A stretch of 22,438 bases of DNA, taken from the NCBI GenBank assembly GCA_009779515.1, contig WREE01000011.1:1-22438 (forward strand). The letters are read 5' to 3'. The position numbers and the translations under genes were made by a program. Of this stretch, positions 15,491-22,438 are shown in pieces. The notes below the pieces were generated by a model that was given only the letters and a program-made list of their open reading frames with translations, made no database searches and was not told the DNA's origin. Positions within the stretch are counted from its first letter, which is position 1. Every line of letters starts with the position of its first letter. This stretch comes from Symbiobacteriaceae bacterium (GTDB lineage: Bacteria > Bacillota > JAAYKD01 > WRDA01).

Positions 15491-17221
15491 TTACCCCCCT
15501 ACTAAGCTCTTAATGCGTTCGGACAAGGTGCTTAGGGTGCGGGCTTGCACTTGGAGAGTATCGGCGTGGTCGGCCGATTCCTGGGAAATGGCAGCGTTAT
15601 TTTGGGTGTCACTATTTATCTGGGAGATGGCGGAGTTGATTTGGGTGATACTCAGAGCCTGTTCCTCGCTGGCGGTGGCAATAAGGGAGACAAGCCGTTC
15701 AATTTCGCGAATCTCCTGGGAGATGGTGGAGAAGGAGAGGTTGGCTTTGGCGGAGCTTTCCGTGGAAAGGCGAGTCATCTCCAAGTTGTGGTTGATGATG
15801 CTGGTGATATGGGTTAAGGCTTCGTTACTCTGGTTTGCCAGGCTTCGTACTTCATCGGCAACTACAGCAAAGGCTTGCCCGGTCTCTCCGGCGCGGGCAG
15901 CTTCGATGGAGGCATTTAGCGCCAGGATGGTGGTTTGCATGGCAATACTTTGAATGGTGTCAATAATTTTCGAAATTTCGGCGGCGGAGACCGAAAGCTG
16001 GGCGATATAATCGGTAAGGCTGGTGATATCCTCCGTGCCGTTGATCACATTACCGGCAGTCCGGTTGGTGAGCTCCAGCATACGGCGGGTATGGTCGTTG
16101 TTTTGGGCGACCATGTCAGCAGTCCCGTTCATGATAGCCGAAGTTTCTTCAATAGTCGAAGCCTGATGCAAACTGCTGTCGGATAGCGCTTGCGAGGAAT
16201 AGAGGAGGCTGTCCGAGGCGGTGAGGATATTAGTGGTAGCGGCGGTAAGATCCAGGGAAGCTCCCTGGAGCAGCTGGTTCATAGCCCGAGCCACCAGGTA
16301 GGAAACCGCCAGGGCGATGATAATAACTATGGCAGCAGTGACCACATTGAGCAGGAGCATGGTGGTGGTGGCGGCGGTAACCACGCTTTCTGGCACCGTG
16401 GTGTAAAAACGCCAGTTAGTGACCGGGACAGGACGCGTTTGCACATAACGGTAGATGCCATCGGCGAAGCGGATAAGGCTGTGCTCATCTGCCAGACCGT
16501 TCATAGCGAGTAGAGGGGTGAAGCGCCCATCTTCTATTTGGTTGAGCCTATGAGACCCTTGGTCGGTAGGGTTGTACTGGGAATCCTGGTGGACCAAAAT
16601 GTTGCCGTTGCCATCTATTAAAAAGGCGGTAGCACCCTCGCTTACCTTAGACTGCCGGACAATATCCTGTAGGGTGTTGAGGAGGACATCGCTCCCTAAA
16701 ACCCCCGCCAAAGTGCCGTTGGAGTTATAAACCGCCTGGGAGAAGGTAATGCACATCTCCCCGGTGTTGGAATCCACATAGGGCGGGGTAATTTGTACTT
16801 TGCCGGGGTTTTCTTGAGCTGAACGATACCAGGGACGGGTGGTGGCATTCCAGATATTAAAGTCTATGGAGACCGGCTTGTCGAAGAGAGCCGTGCCGTT
16901 GGGCAAGCCCAGGTAGAGGGCAAGCAAGTCTTTTCTAATGCGAAAATGGCTCGCCAGCAAGCGTTCAATCTCCTGGGGAGTTAAATCTTGGTCGGAGTTG
17001 AAGGCGAGATCGAGAGCCAAGGTTTCGATAAATTGGAGTTGGTCTTCAAACCAGTGATTTAGTCGCATAGCTTCCAGTTCGGTGCTGCTACCAATTTTTT
17101 CCAAAGCCTCTCTCACTAAGAAACGCCGGGATACCACGGTGGAGGTGGTGATGATGATTGCCAAGCCTAAGATAAAGACGGTTACTAAGATAGTGATTCT
17201 ACGAGAAGTGTAGCTTTTCAC
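15491..17221 (-). CDS. Methyl-accepting chemotaxis protein, dCache sensor, HAMP not evident
   Basis: This 576-aa membrane chemoreceptor has TM1 at about 10-30, an extracellular dCache-type ligand domain (about 35-285) and TM2 at about 288-310. The sensor shows the amine/amino-acid-type pattern RPWY (129-132), ITPPYVD (144-150) and an Asp in GVLGSDV (178), so an amino acid or amine ligand is plausible. The cytoplasmic signalling coiled coil (about 325-576) carries the CheA/CheW-binding tip IEAARAGETGQAFAVVADEVRSLA in pieces over 439-462. A normal HAMP domain after TM2 is not apparent; TM2 runs into the coiled coil within about 15 residues. The GTG start has GGAGG 7 nt upstream. It heads the unit followed by the GNAT and TPR genes and is divergent from polA. 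No che genes are nearby. Confidence 0.92.
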   Translation of the reverse strand: MKSYTSRRITILVTVFILGLAIIITTSTVVSRRFLVREALEKIGSSTELEAMRLNHWFEDQLQFIETLALDLAFNSDQDLTPQEIERLLASHFRIRKDLLALYLGLPNGTALFDKPVSIDFNIWNATTRPWYRSAQENPGKVQITPPYVDSNTGEMCITFSQAVYNSNGTLAGVLGSDVLLNTLQDIVRQSKVSEGATAFLIDGNGNILVHQDSQYNPTDQGSHRLNQIEDGRFTPLLAMNGLADEHSLIRFADGIYRYVQTRPVPVTNWRFYTTVPESVVTAATTTMLLLNVVTAAIVIIIALAVSYLVARAMNQLLQGASLDLTAATTNILTASDSLLYSSQALSDSSLHQASTIEETSAIMNGTADMVAQNNDHTRRMLELTNRTAGNVINGTEDITSLTDYIAQLSVSAAEISKIIDTIQSIAMQTTILALNASIEAARAGETGQAFAVVADEVRSLANQSNEALTHITSIINHNLEMTRLSTESSAKANLSFSTISQEIREIERLVSLIATASEEQALSITQINSAISQINSDTQNNAAISQESADHADTLQVQARTLSTLSERIKSLVGG

Positions 17222-17293
17222 TTAAATACCTCCATTTTAATCAGAGTCTTGTCAACGCTAAATGCCATGATCACGGCTGCTTCAAGGGTAGCT

Positions 17294-17335
17294 TTGACTT
17301 ACTACTATACTACCGTATTTTTCGTCTAATAGCAA
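17294..17335. promoter_or_regulatory. Candidate overlapping divergent promoters for the chemoreceptor unit and polA
   Basis: On the minus strand TTGCTA (17330-17335) and TAGTAT (17307-17312) are 17 nt apart and would drive the chemoreceptor gene. On the plus strand TTGACT (17294-17299) and TATTTT (17316-17321) are 16 nt apart and would drive polA with a leader of about 130 nt. The two overlap, so they would compete for polymerase. No flagellar sigma-28 motif was recognised. The rest of the gap up to polA holds nothing else I can name. Confidence 0.35.
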
Positions 17336-17455
17336 TACTAAAAGGATACCATACCTAACAAAGCGAATAAAAATAATGAGCTTTAGGGTTGATCACCGGC
17401 ACCGTAGGATGCTTGCGCGTCTTGGGGTAAAATCTTGTCTGGGAGGTGGTTTTCT

Positions 17456-20089
17456 ATGCGTGCTATGGTTATCGACGGTTTCTCGATTATCAGCCGAGCT
17501 TTTTTTGGCACTCCGCTGCTTACCAGCACCGCGGGGGTTTATACTAACGCCGTCCACGGCTTTGCCGGTATGCTCCTACGCCTAGAGCAGGATTATCCGG
17601 TGGCATATCTGGCAGTGGCTTTCGACTTGCCGGAACCTACCTTTCGCCATCAAAGTTACCCGGACTATAAAGCCACCCGCCAAAAGATGCCTCCAGAGCT
17701 TATCTCCCAAATAGATTTAGTCGCCGAGCTTTTGGCATGCTGGCAGATCCCCGTTGTTTCCTCCCCCGGTTACGAAGCTGACGACGTTCTGGGTACTTTG
17801 GCGGCGCGCTTTGCTGCCCAGCAGGTGGAAACCTTGCTGGTAACCGGGGACAGAGATTCCTTTCAGTTGGTGGCACCCCAGGTTAAGGTACTCTATGCCA
17901 GCCGCAGTGGGGTGCGCCAGTTGGATATTTACGACGAAGCTAAAGTAGCTGCTCAGTACGGAGGGCTGACCCCGGGGCAGCTTATTGACCTTAAAGCCCT
18001 CATGGGAGATACTTCGGATAATATACCCGGCGTGCCTAAAGTGGGGGAGAAAACCGCTTTACAGCTGCTGCAGAGCTGGGGTAGTCTGGAAGCAGTTCTG
18101 GCTAACCCCCAAAGCGCCAAGCTGAAGAATGTGCAGCAAAATTTAGTAACCTATGCCGATCAGGCACGCCTTAGCTACCAGCTGGCGCACATCGCCAGAG
18201 AGGTGCCTATAGCTTGCGAGCTGGAAGATTTGCGGCGCCAGGCGCCGGACTATAAAGCTTTAGCAGCCTTTTACCAACGTTACCAGCTAAATCAGTTACT
18301 TAGCAGAATGCCGGTGATCGAACCAAAGGAGAGGGCTGCTCCAGAGCCTTTAACCCTCTTTGACGAAGTGGCGTTACCCTCGGAGGCGGCGAGCAACGTG
18401 GCTCAGGTAGAGTTCCCCTGGTTGCTGAGCGCTTTGGCATCTAAGGAGCTACTGGCCCTTATCTGGCGGTTACCTAAGGGGCACCCTCCTCCTTGGCGGG
18501 TAGCCGAGGCTAACCTTGCTTTCGCTTTTGTCGGAGAAGAGCCGGTGCGGGCAAGGCTCTCCCGGGAGGAGTTACACCTACTGGGCAGGCTATTGCAGGA
18601 ACGGAGCTTTATCACCTGGCGTGGCAAGGAGCTTGCTCATCTGCTAGGGGTTACCCTGGCTAGGGCGGAAGATCTGGCGCTGATGGCTTATTTAAGTGAA
18701 TCAGGGCGCGACCCTAACCTAGGCTACCTGGCAGAGAGCTTTCTCACCCTTACCCATCCGGATCTTACCCAGGAGGCACCGGGGGAGCCTGCTGCTCAGC
18801 TGCTCCAGGAGTTGCAACAGTTGCTGGCTCTAGCCCCTTTTATCCAGAAGAAGTTGGAGGATTTAGCCTTAACCGCCTTGTACCGGGAGGTGGAGCTTCC
18901 ACTCTCCCAGGTATTGCAGCAGATGGAGGAGAGAGGCATTAAAGTAGATACCGGGGAACTGGCTCGTTTAGGGCAGGAGTTCGCCCGGGAGATGGAGCAG
19001 GTACAGCAGCAGGCTTATCAGGCGGTGGGGGAAAGCTTTAACTTAAACTCCCCCAAGCAGTTGGGCGCCTTGCTCTTCGACAAGCTGGGCTTACCCGGAG
19101 GGAAGAAGACGAAAACTGGGTACTCCACCGATGCCGAAGTGCTGGAGGAGTTGCGTGACAAGCACGAAGTGGTAGGGTTAATACTGCGTTACCGCTCTTT
19201 AGCCAAGTTGGTGGGCACTTACGTGGAGGGGCTTATTCCTCTGGTGGAAGAAGATGGTCGCTTACACAGCACGTTTCACCAAACGGTGGTCGCCACCGGA
19301 CGGCTCTCCTCCAGCGACCCTAACTTGCAAAATATTCCTATACGTCAGCCGGAAGGGCGTCTGCTCCGACGCGCCTTCCTACCAGGGGAGCCGGGTTGGT
19401 TGTTGGTTTCGGCTGATTATTCGCAAATTGAACTGCGGATTTTGGCCCACCTTTCCGGGGATCTTCGCTTAATTGATGCTTATCATCAGGGGCAGGATAT
19501 ACACCGCCGCACCGCTTCCGAGGTTTTTGGTGTCCCCCTGGAGGAGGTTAGCTCTGCCCAAAGGAACTTAGCTAAGGCGGTAAACTTTGGGGTGGTGTAC
19601 GGCATTTCCGATTATGGCTTAGGCAAGCAGTTAGGCATAAGCCGAAGCTTAGCTAAAGATTTTATGCAGCGCTTCTTTGAGCGCTATCCGGGGGTAAAGA
19701 CGTATCAAGAGCAACTGGTGGCTTCCGCTCGGGAGCAAGGTTTTGTGACTACTATTTTTCACCGGCGTCGCCATTTGCCGGAAATTCACAGCCGGAACAG
19801 CGCTTTGCGCAACTATGCCGAACGAGCTGCTTTAAATACCCCGATCCAAGGAAGTGCAGCCGACCTCATTAAGCTGGCGATGCTCCGTCTGGAGGAGACT
19901 TTAGGCTCCCGGGGTATGAAGAGTAGAATGCTGTTGCAGGTGCACGACGATTTATTATGTGAAGCGCCGCCCGAGGAAGTGGAACTGCTATGTGAGTTGA
20001 TGCGTCAAACTATGGAAGGGGCTATTTCCTTGGCAGTCCCCCTGAAGGTGGAAATAGGTATAGGCGAGAACTGGTACGCAGTTAAGTAG
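17456..20089 (+). CDS. polA: DNA polymerase I
   Basis: This 877-aa family A polymerase fills gaps after primer removal and excision repair. The N-terminal 5' nuclease (about 1-285) has the metal-site motifs YEADDVLGTLA, TGDRDSFQLV and LMGDTSDNIPGVPKVGEKTA. The middle (about 310-455) occupies the 3'-5' exonuclease place but shows no DxE metal motif, so proofreading is probably lost, as in many Firmicutes PolA proteins. The polymerase (about 460-877) has motif A at Asp654 (DYSQIELRILAHLSGD), the O-helix RNLAKAVNFGVVYG (Phe at the sugar-discrimination position) and motif C VHDDL (His830-Asp831-Asp832). Motif C has Asp where most homologues have Glu. ATG 17456 is chosen because GGAGG lies 9 nt upstream; longer frames from upstream TTG lack support. 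The gene is intact, and mutM and coaE follow. Confidence 0.97.
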   Translation: MRAMVIDGFSIISRAFFGTPLLTSTAGVYTNAVHGFAGMLLRLEQDYPVAYLAVAFDLPEPTFRHQSYPDYKATRQKMPPELISQIDLVAELLACWQIPVVSSPGYEADDVLGTLAARFAAQQVETLLVTGDRDSFQLVAPQVKVLYASRSGVRQLDIYDEAKVAAQYGGLTPGQLIDLKALMGDTSDNIPGVPKVGEKTALQLLQSWGSLEAVLANPQSAKLKNVQQNLVTYADQARLSYQLAHIAREVPIACELEDLRRQAPDYKALAAFYQRYQLNQLLSRMPVIEPKERAAPEPLTLFDEVALPSEAASNVAQVEFPWLLSALASKELLALIWRLPKGHPPPWRVAEANLAFAFVGEEPVRARLSREELHLLGRLLQERSFITWRGKELAHLLGVTLARAEDLALMAYLSESGRDPNLGYLAESFLTLTHPDLTQEAPGEPAAQLLQELQQLLALAPFIQKKLEDLALTALYREVELPLSQVLQQMEERGIKVDTGELARLGQEFAREMEQVQQQAYQAVGESFNLNSPKQLGALLFDKLGLPGGKKTKTGYSTDAEVLEELRDKHEVVGLILRYRSLAKLVGTYVEGLIPLVEEDGRLHSTFHQTVVATGRLSSSDPNLQNIPIRQPEGRLLRRAFLPGEPGWLLVSADYSQIELRILAHLSGDLRLIDAYHQGQDIHRRTASEVFGVPLEEVSSAQRNLAKAVNFGVVYGISDYGLGKQLGISRSLAKDFMQRFFERYPGVKTYQEQLVASAREQGFVTTIFHRRRHLPEIHSRNSALRNYAERAALNTPIQGSAADLIKLAMLRLEETLGSRGMKSRMLLQVHDDLLCEAPPEEVELLCELMRQTMEGAISLAVPLKVEIGIGENWYAVK

Positions 20090-20142
20090 GTAGAAGCCCA
20101 TGAACTGCGTTCACCCATGGCATGATAGAAACGGGCTTCTAC
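20090..20142 (+). repeat. Dispersed intergenic structured repeat, copy C
   Basis: This 53-nt element starts at the base after the polA stop codon. Perfect 10-bp ends GTAGAAGCCC (20090-20099) and GGGCTTCTAC (20133-20142) enclose a 5-bp hairpin TGAAC-TGC-GTTCA and CATG-G-CATG, so the RNA could fold as a three-way junction. It is about 49/53 identical to copy B and also shares the core of copy A. Confidence 0.88.
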
Positions 20143-20153
20143 TCCACATCAAC

Positions 20154-20287
20154 GGGCAGATTGCCATCTGCCCCTACGAAAACCCATCGCCAAAATGGTG
20201 CAGGGACTAATAAGTCACGGTTACACGACGATTAGGTTGTTTCAATGTAGCAGCGGTCATTTCGTAGGGGACGATGGTAATCGTCCC
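20154..20287. repeat. REPIN-like element: two inverted GTAG-headed hairpins
   Basis: The right half is GTAG (20264-20267) followed by the hairpin GGGACGAT-GGTA-ATCGTCCC (20268-20287). The left half, in reverse orientation, is hairpin GGGCAGAT-TGCC-ATCTGCCC (20154-20173) followed by CTAC (20174-20177). The inner arms CCCCTACGAAA (20171-20181) and TTTCGTAGGGG (20260-20270) are perfect 11-bp inverted repeats around a 78-bp centre. Two REP-type units in inverted orientation, each a GTAG tetranucleotide plus hairpin, is the REPIN arrangement mobilised elsewhere by RAYT (Y1-type) transposases. No RAYT gene is in the window. Confidence 0.75.
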
Positions 20288-20316
20288 GCTATCTAGCGAG
20301 TAGAGGAGTGAAGATG

Positions 20317-21150
20317 GTGCCGGAGTTGCCGGAAGTGGAAACTATTTGTCGTGCTCTGCAGGAGCGAGTGGCCGGGGAGCAAGTCGCAGAGGTAACTGTG
20401 CTGCATCCTAAGGTGGTTCAGCCCCGTACCCCGGAGGATTTTGCCGGGAAGGTCACCGGGTGCCTGCTGTCTCAGATCAAGCGAAGAGGGAAGTATTTGC
20501 TGCTAGAGCTGGAGCGTCAGGGGGAAAGAGCAGGCCTTTTGGTGGTTCACCTGCGCATGACCGGACAACTCCACTGGGTAACGGCGAAAGATACTCCCCT
20601 TATGCCTCATACCCATGTCCTTCTCCACATGGCTTCCGGTAAGCAGTTGCGTTATGTAGATACTCGCCGTTTTGGTAAAGTGCGTTACCAAGAGGATATA
20701 GCGGAAGATCCCACCTTGGTCGCTTTGGGACCAGAACCTTTCGACCCCCTTTATACGGGAGAGGAGTTATGGCGACGCTGTCAGCGGCACTCCGGCGCCA
20801 TTAAAGGGGTGCTGTTGCGCCAGGATATTATCGCCGGTCTGGGCAATATTTATGCCGATGAAGCTCTGTTTTTGGCAGGGATTCACCCCAAACGCAGCGC
20901 CCGGGATTTAACGGAAGATGAAGCAGTTAATCTGTTACACCATATCCGGGTAGTTTTAGAAGAATCTATAAACTATAAAGGAAGCTCCATGCGGGACTAC
21001 TGCAATATCGATGGAGTAAAAGGCAGCTACCAGGAGCATTGGCGGGTCTACGGACAAAAGGGTAAGCCTTGCCCTCTTTGTGGCACTCCCCTGGAGCGCA
21101 TTACCGTGCAGGGGCGGGGTAGCCATTTTTGCCCGGTATGCCAGCGCTAA
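20317..21150 (+). CDS. mutM: Formamidopyrimidine-DNA glycosylase (Fpg)
   Basis: This 277-aa bifunctional glycosylase/AP lyase removes 8-oxoguanine and formamidopyrimidines. The chemistry needs Pro2 as free N-terminus after Met removal, which decides the start. GTG 20317 gives MPELPEVE and has GAGGAG 8 nt upstream, while ATG 20314 would insert Val before Pro. Key residues are all present: Pro2, Glu3, Lys59 (KRRGKYLLLEL), Met81 and Arg117/Arg118-Phe119 (base-gap filling), Asn177 in GLGNIYADEALF, and the zinc finger Cys252/255/272/275 with Arg267 in QGRGSHFCPVC. The length is standard. It lies between polA and coaE, 227 nt after polA, with the two repeat elements in that gap. It may be read through from polA or have its own start. 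Confidence 0.97.
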   Translation: MPELPEVETICRALQERVAGEQVAEVTVLHPKVVQPRTPEDFAGKVTGCLLSQIKRRGKYLLLELERQGERAGLLVVHLRMTGQLHWVTAKDTPLMPHTHVLLHMASGKQLRYVDTRRFGKVRYQEDIAEDPTLVALGPEPFDPLYTGEELWRRCQRHSGAIKGVLLRQDIIAGLGNIYADEALFLAGIHPKRSARDLTEDEAVNLLHHIRVVLEESINYKGSSMRDYCNIDGVKGSYQEHWRVYGQKGKPCPLCGTPLERITVQGRGSHFCPVCQR

Positions 21151-21172
21151 GCCGTAAGAAGGTGGAATTTAT

Positions 21173-21778
21173 ATGTGGGTTATTGGCTTAACCGGTGGCA
21201 TTGCCAGCGGGAAGTCTTCCGTCCTGGGTTGGCTAAGGGGGCAAGGGTGTCCTACCCAGGATGCCGATCTGCTTGCCCGAGAGGTGGTAGCTCCTGGGGA
21301 AGAGGCGCTGCTTCAGATTAAGGCTACCTTCGGTGCCGAGTATCTCCTTCCCGATGGTGCCCTTAACCGCCCCTTAATGGGTCAGCTTATCTTTGGCGAT
21401 GCCGCAGCTCGCCAGCAGCTCAACGCTATTATCCACCCGGCGGTGGTGCAGCGGCTGCAGCAAAAAATTGCCGAGTATCGGCAGGAGAGCCTACAACAGC
21501 TCCCTTTGGTGCTGGACATTCCCCTCCTTTTTGAGGCTGAGCTGGAGTACTTGGTCGATAGCATCTGGTGTGTTTGGCTTCCCCGGGAGGTGCAACTGCG
21601 GCGCCTGCAGGAGCGGGATCGCCTCTCGCCAGAAGAAGCCAGGCAGCGCCTGGAGGCGCAAATGTCGTTAGACGAAAAAAGAAAAAAAGCTCATGTTGTT
21701 ATAGATAATAGTGCTTCCTGGGAGGAAACTGAGGAGCAACTGCGAAAAATATTCGTAGCCAAATTGTGGCGCTGCTAA
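21173..21778 (+). CDS. coaE: Dephospho-CoA kinase
   Basis: This 201-aa cytoplasmic P-loop kinase phosphorylates the 3'-hydroxyl of dephospho-CoA, the last step of coenzyme A synthesis. The Walker A loop is GLTGGIASGKS (5-15), followed by QDADLLAREVV with the catalytic/substrate Asp at 30-32. The family segment LVLDIPLLFEAELEYLVDSIWCVW and the lid RLQERDRLSPEEARQRLEAQM are clear. The C-terminus ends normally. The ATG has AAGGTGG 8 nt upstream. It follows mutM by 22 nt and is probably co-transcribed, in the common Firmicutes polA-mutM-coaE order (the ytaF gene often found between them is absent). Confidence 0.96.
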   Translation: MWVIGLTGGIASGKSSVLGWLRGQGCPTQDADLLAREVVAPGEEALLQIKATFGAEYLLPDGALNRPLMGQLIFGDAAARQQLNAIIHPAVVQRLQQKIAEYRQESLQQLPLVLDIPLLFEAELEYLVDSIWCVWLPREVQLRRLQERDRLSPEEARQRLEAQMSLDEKRKKAHVVIDNSASWEETEEQLRKIFVAKLWRC

Positions 21779-21802
21779 AGCAGTGCGAGGGAGTGAAAAG
21801 AT

Positions 21803-22438
21803 ATGAAAAAGTATGGCCAAATCATTTGTCGTGTCCTTCTTATCCTGGGTGCCATAGGGGGACTGCTCTCCACCAACTTTACCGACGGCACCGCCGAGGG
21901 CGCTATCTGGGGCGCTCGCCCGGAGTATGATCCAGCCACCGGGACGGTTTACCTGCGTCAACCAGGAACTGTATTGCAAAATGCTGTTGTCCAGGGGTCT
22001 GTGGTTATCACGTCTGAAGTAGATGAGAGTGTCATCATTCTCGATAATGTCGTTATCTACGGCACTCTTACCATCCAAAGCGGTTCGGGAGCAGTTGTGG
22101 TCTTACATCAGGTACGGGTAGCCTCGGTGGAGATTGACGCACCCCCAGCCGCTGAAGATAACAATCTGCCTATCTACCTGGAGGTTTACGATTGTCAGAT
22201 CGAACAAATTGCCTTGCATCACAACTTAGTCTTTTCCGGTGAAACCGAAACCATTGTTTTAACTTCCGAGGCGGCGCTAATTGTGGTCGAAGGCTTTGTG
22301 GTTTCGGCCTATGTCAATGACGGTGATGCTGCCAACTTTATTGCTGCCGAGGAAGGCGGGGTTATTGGTGTCGTTCATGTGGGCGGAAATAGCAGTTTAG
22401 AGGCAATTTATGTTGCTGCCGAAGGTGGCGTCGCCCTA
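21803..22438 (+). CDS. Exported beta-solenoid-like surface protein, N-terminal part
   Basis: This open frame runs 212 codons off the right edge with no stop. ATG 21803 has AGGGAG 9 nt upstream and lies 24 nt after coaE. It opens with a signal-anchor or signal peptide (MKKYGQIICRVLLILGAIGGLL). Residues about 45-212 are short beta-strand turns rich in Val/Ile/Gly/Asp (VVQGSVVITSEV, ILDNVVIYGTLTI, AVVVLHQVRVASVEI). These align in order with residues about 238-290 of the SLH protein at 2353. Both read N/T-V-x-L/I-R, then L-x-N-A-x-x-G, then I-T-x-x-V, then L-D-N-V, then G-x-x-I. The fold is probably a right-handed beta-solenoid; function and C-terminal anchoring are unknown. SLH domains may lie beyond the window. 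Codon style resembles the SLH gene. Confidence 0.8.
   Translation, partial: MKKYGQIICRVLLILGAIGGLLSTNFTDGTAEGAIWGARPEYDPATGTVYLRQPGTVLQNAVVQGSVVITSEVDESVIILDNVVIYGTLTIQSGSGAVVVLHQVRVASVEIDAPPAAEDNNLPIYLEVYDCQIEQIALHHNLVFSGETETIVLTSEAALIVVEGFVVSAYVNDGDAANFIAAEEGGVIGVVHVGGNSSLEAIYVAAEGGVAL

Noticed and set aside
20314..20316. ATG 20314 as the mutM start
   Set aside because: It would leave Val between Met and the catalytic Pro; GTG 20317 gives the required N-terminal Pro and better spacing.

Overview
The window looks like a chromosomal segment of an anaerobic, S-layer-bearing Bacillota (Firmicutes/Clostridia-like) bacterium. The evidence is an oxygen-independent class III ribonucleotide reductase, an SLH-domain envelope protein, the polA-mutM-coaE gene order typical of Firmicutes, a DUF1659/DUF2922 pair (small proteins found mostly in Firmicutes), a ComK-like protein and strong AGGAGG-type ribosome binding sites. 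I cannot name a genus. No tRNA, rRNA, CRISPR array, transposase or prophage gene was seen.

Layout. 1-1.8 kb: the 3' part of nrdD (+) converges with a DUF3830 cyclophilin-like gene (-) on a shared bidirectional terminator. 1.8-2.35 kb: non-coding, holding the DUF3830 promoter and the promoter and long leader of the next gene. 2.35-7.8 kb: two large exported proteins in tandem. The first is an 1147-aa protein with three SLH domains, a beta-solenoid-like module, a Pro/Thr linker, an InlB-B-type repeat and an Ig-like region. The second is an acidic protein ending in two nearly identical 83-residue repeats. 8.1-8.75 kb: a short transaldolase gene (+). 9.0-10.2 kb: a class V PLP aminotransferase-fold gene (-), divergent from a DUF4910/M28-type aminopeptidase-like gene (+, 10.5-12.5 kb). 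12.5-13.1 kb: a ComK-like gene (-). 13.5-14.0 kb: the DUF1659-DUF2922 operon (-) with its own promoter and terminator. 14.2-17.2 kb: a minus-strand unit, chemoreceptor -> GNAT acetyltransferase -> TPR protein, ending in a strong hairpin. 17.5-21.8 kb: polA, mutM and coaE (+). 21.8 kb to the end: the start of another exported protein, cut by the window edge.

How the genes work together. polA, mutM and coaE are housekeeping genes (gap-filling DNA synthesis, 8-oxoguanine repair, last step of CoA synthesis). The SLH protein, the acidic repeat protein and the truncated terminal gene point to an elaborate cell surface. The SLH protein and the terminal protein share a recognisable repeat-rich module. 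The chemoreceptor unit is sensory; the remaining genes are metabolic or unknown.

The most unusual content is outside the genes. A 53-57 nt structured repeat occurs three times, each time just downstream of a gene and in that gene's sense orientation (8798-8854, 13343-13395, 20090-20142). A REPIN-like element, two GTAG-headed hairpins in inverted orientation, lies between polA and mutM (20154-20287). Several very strong intergenic hairpins and plausible promoters with nearby palindromes are listed separately.
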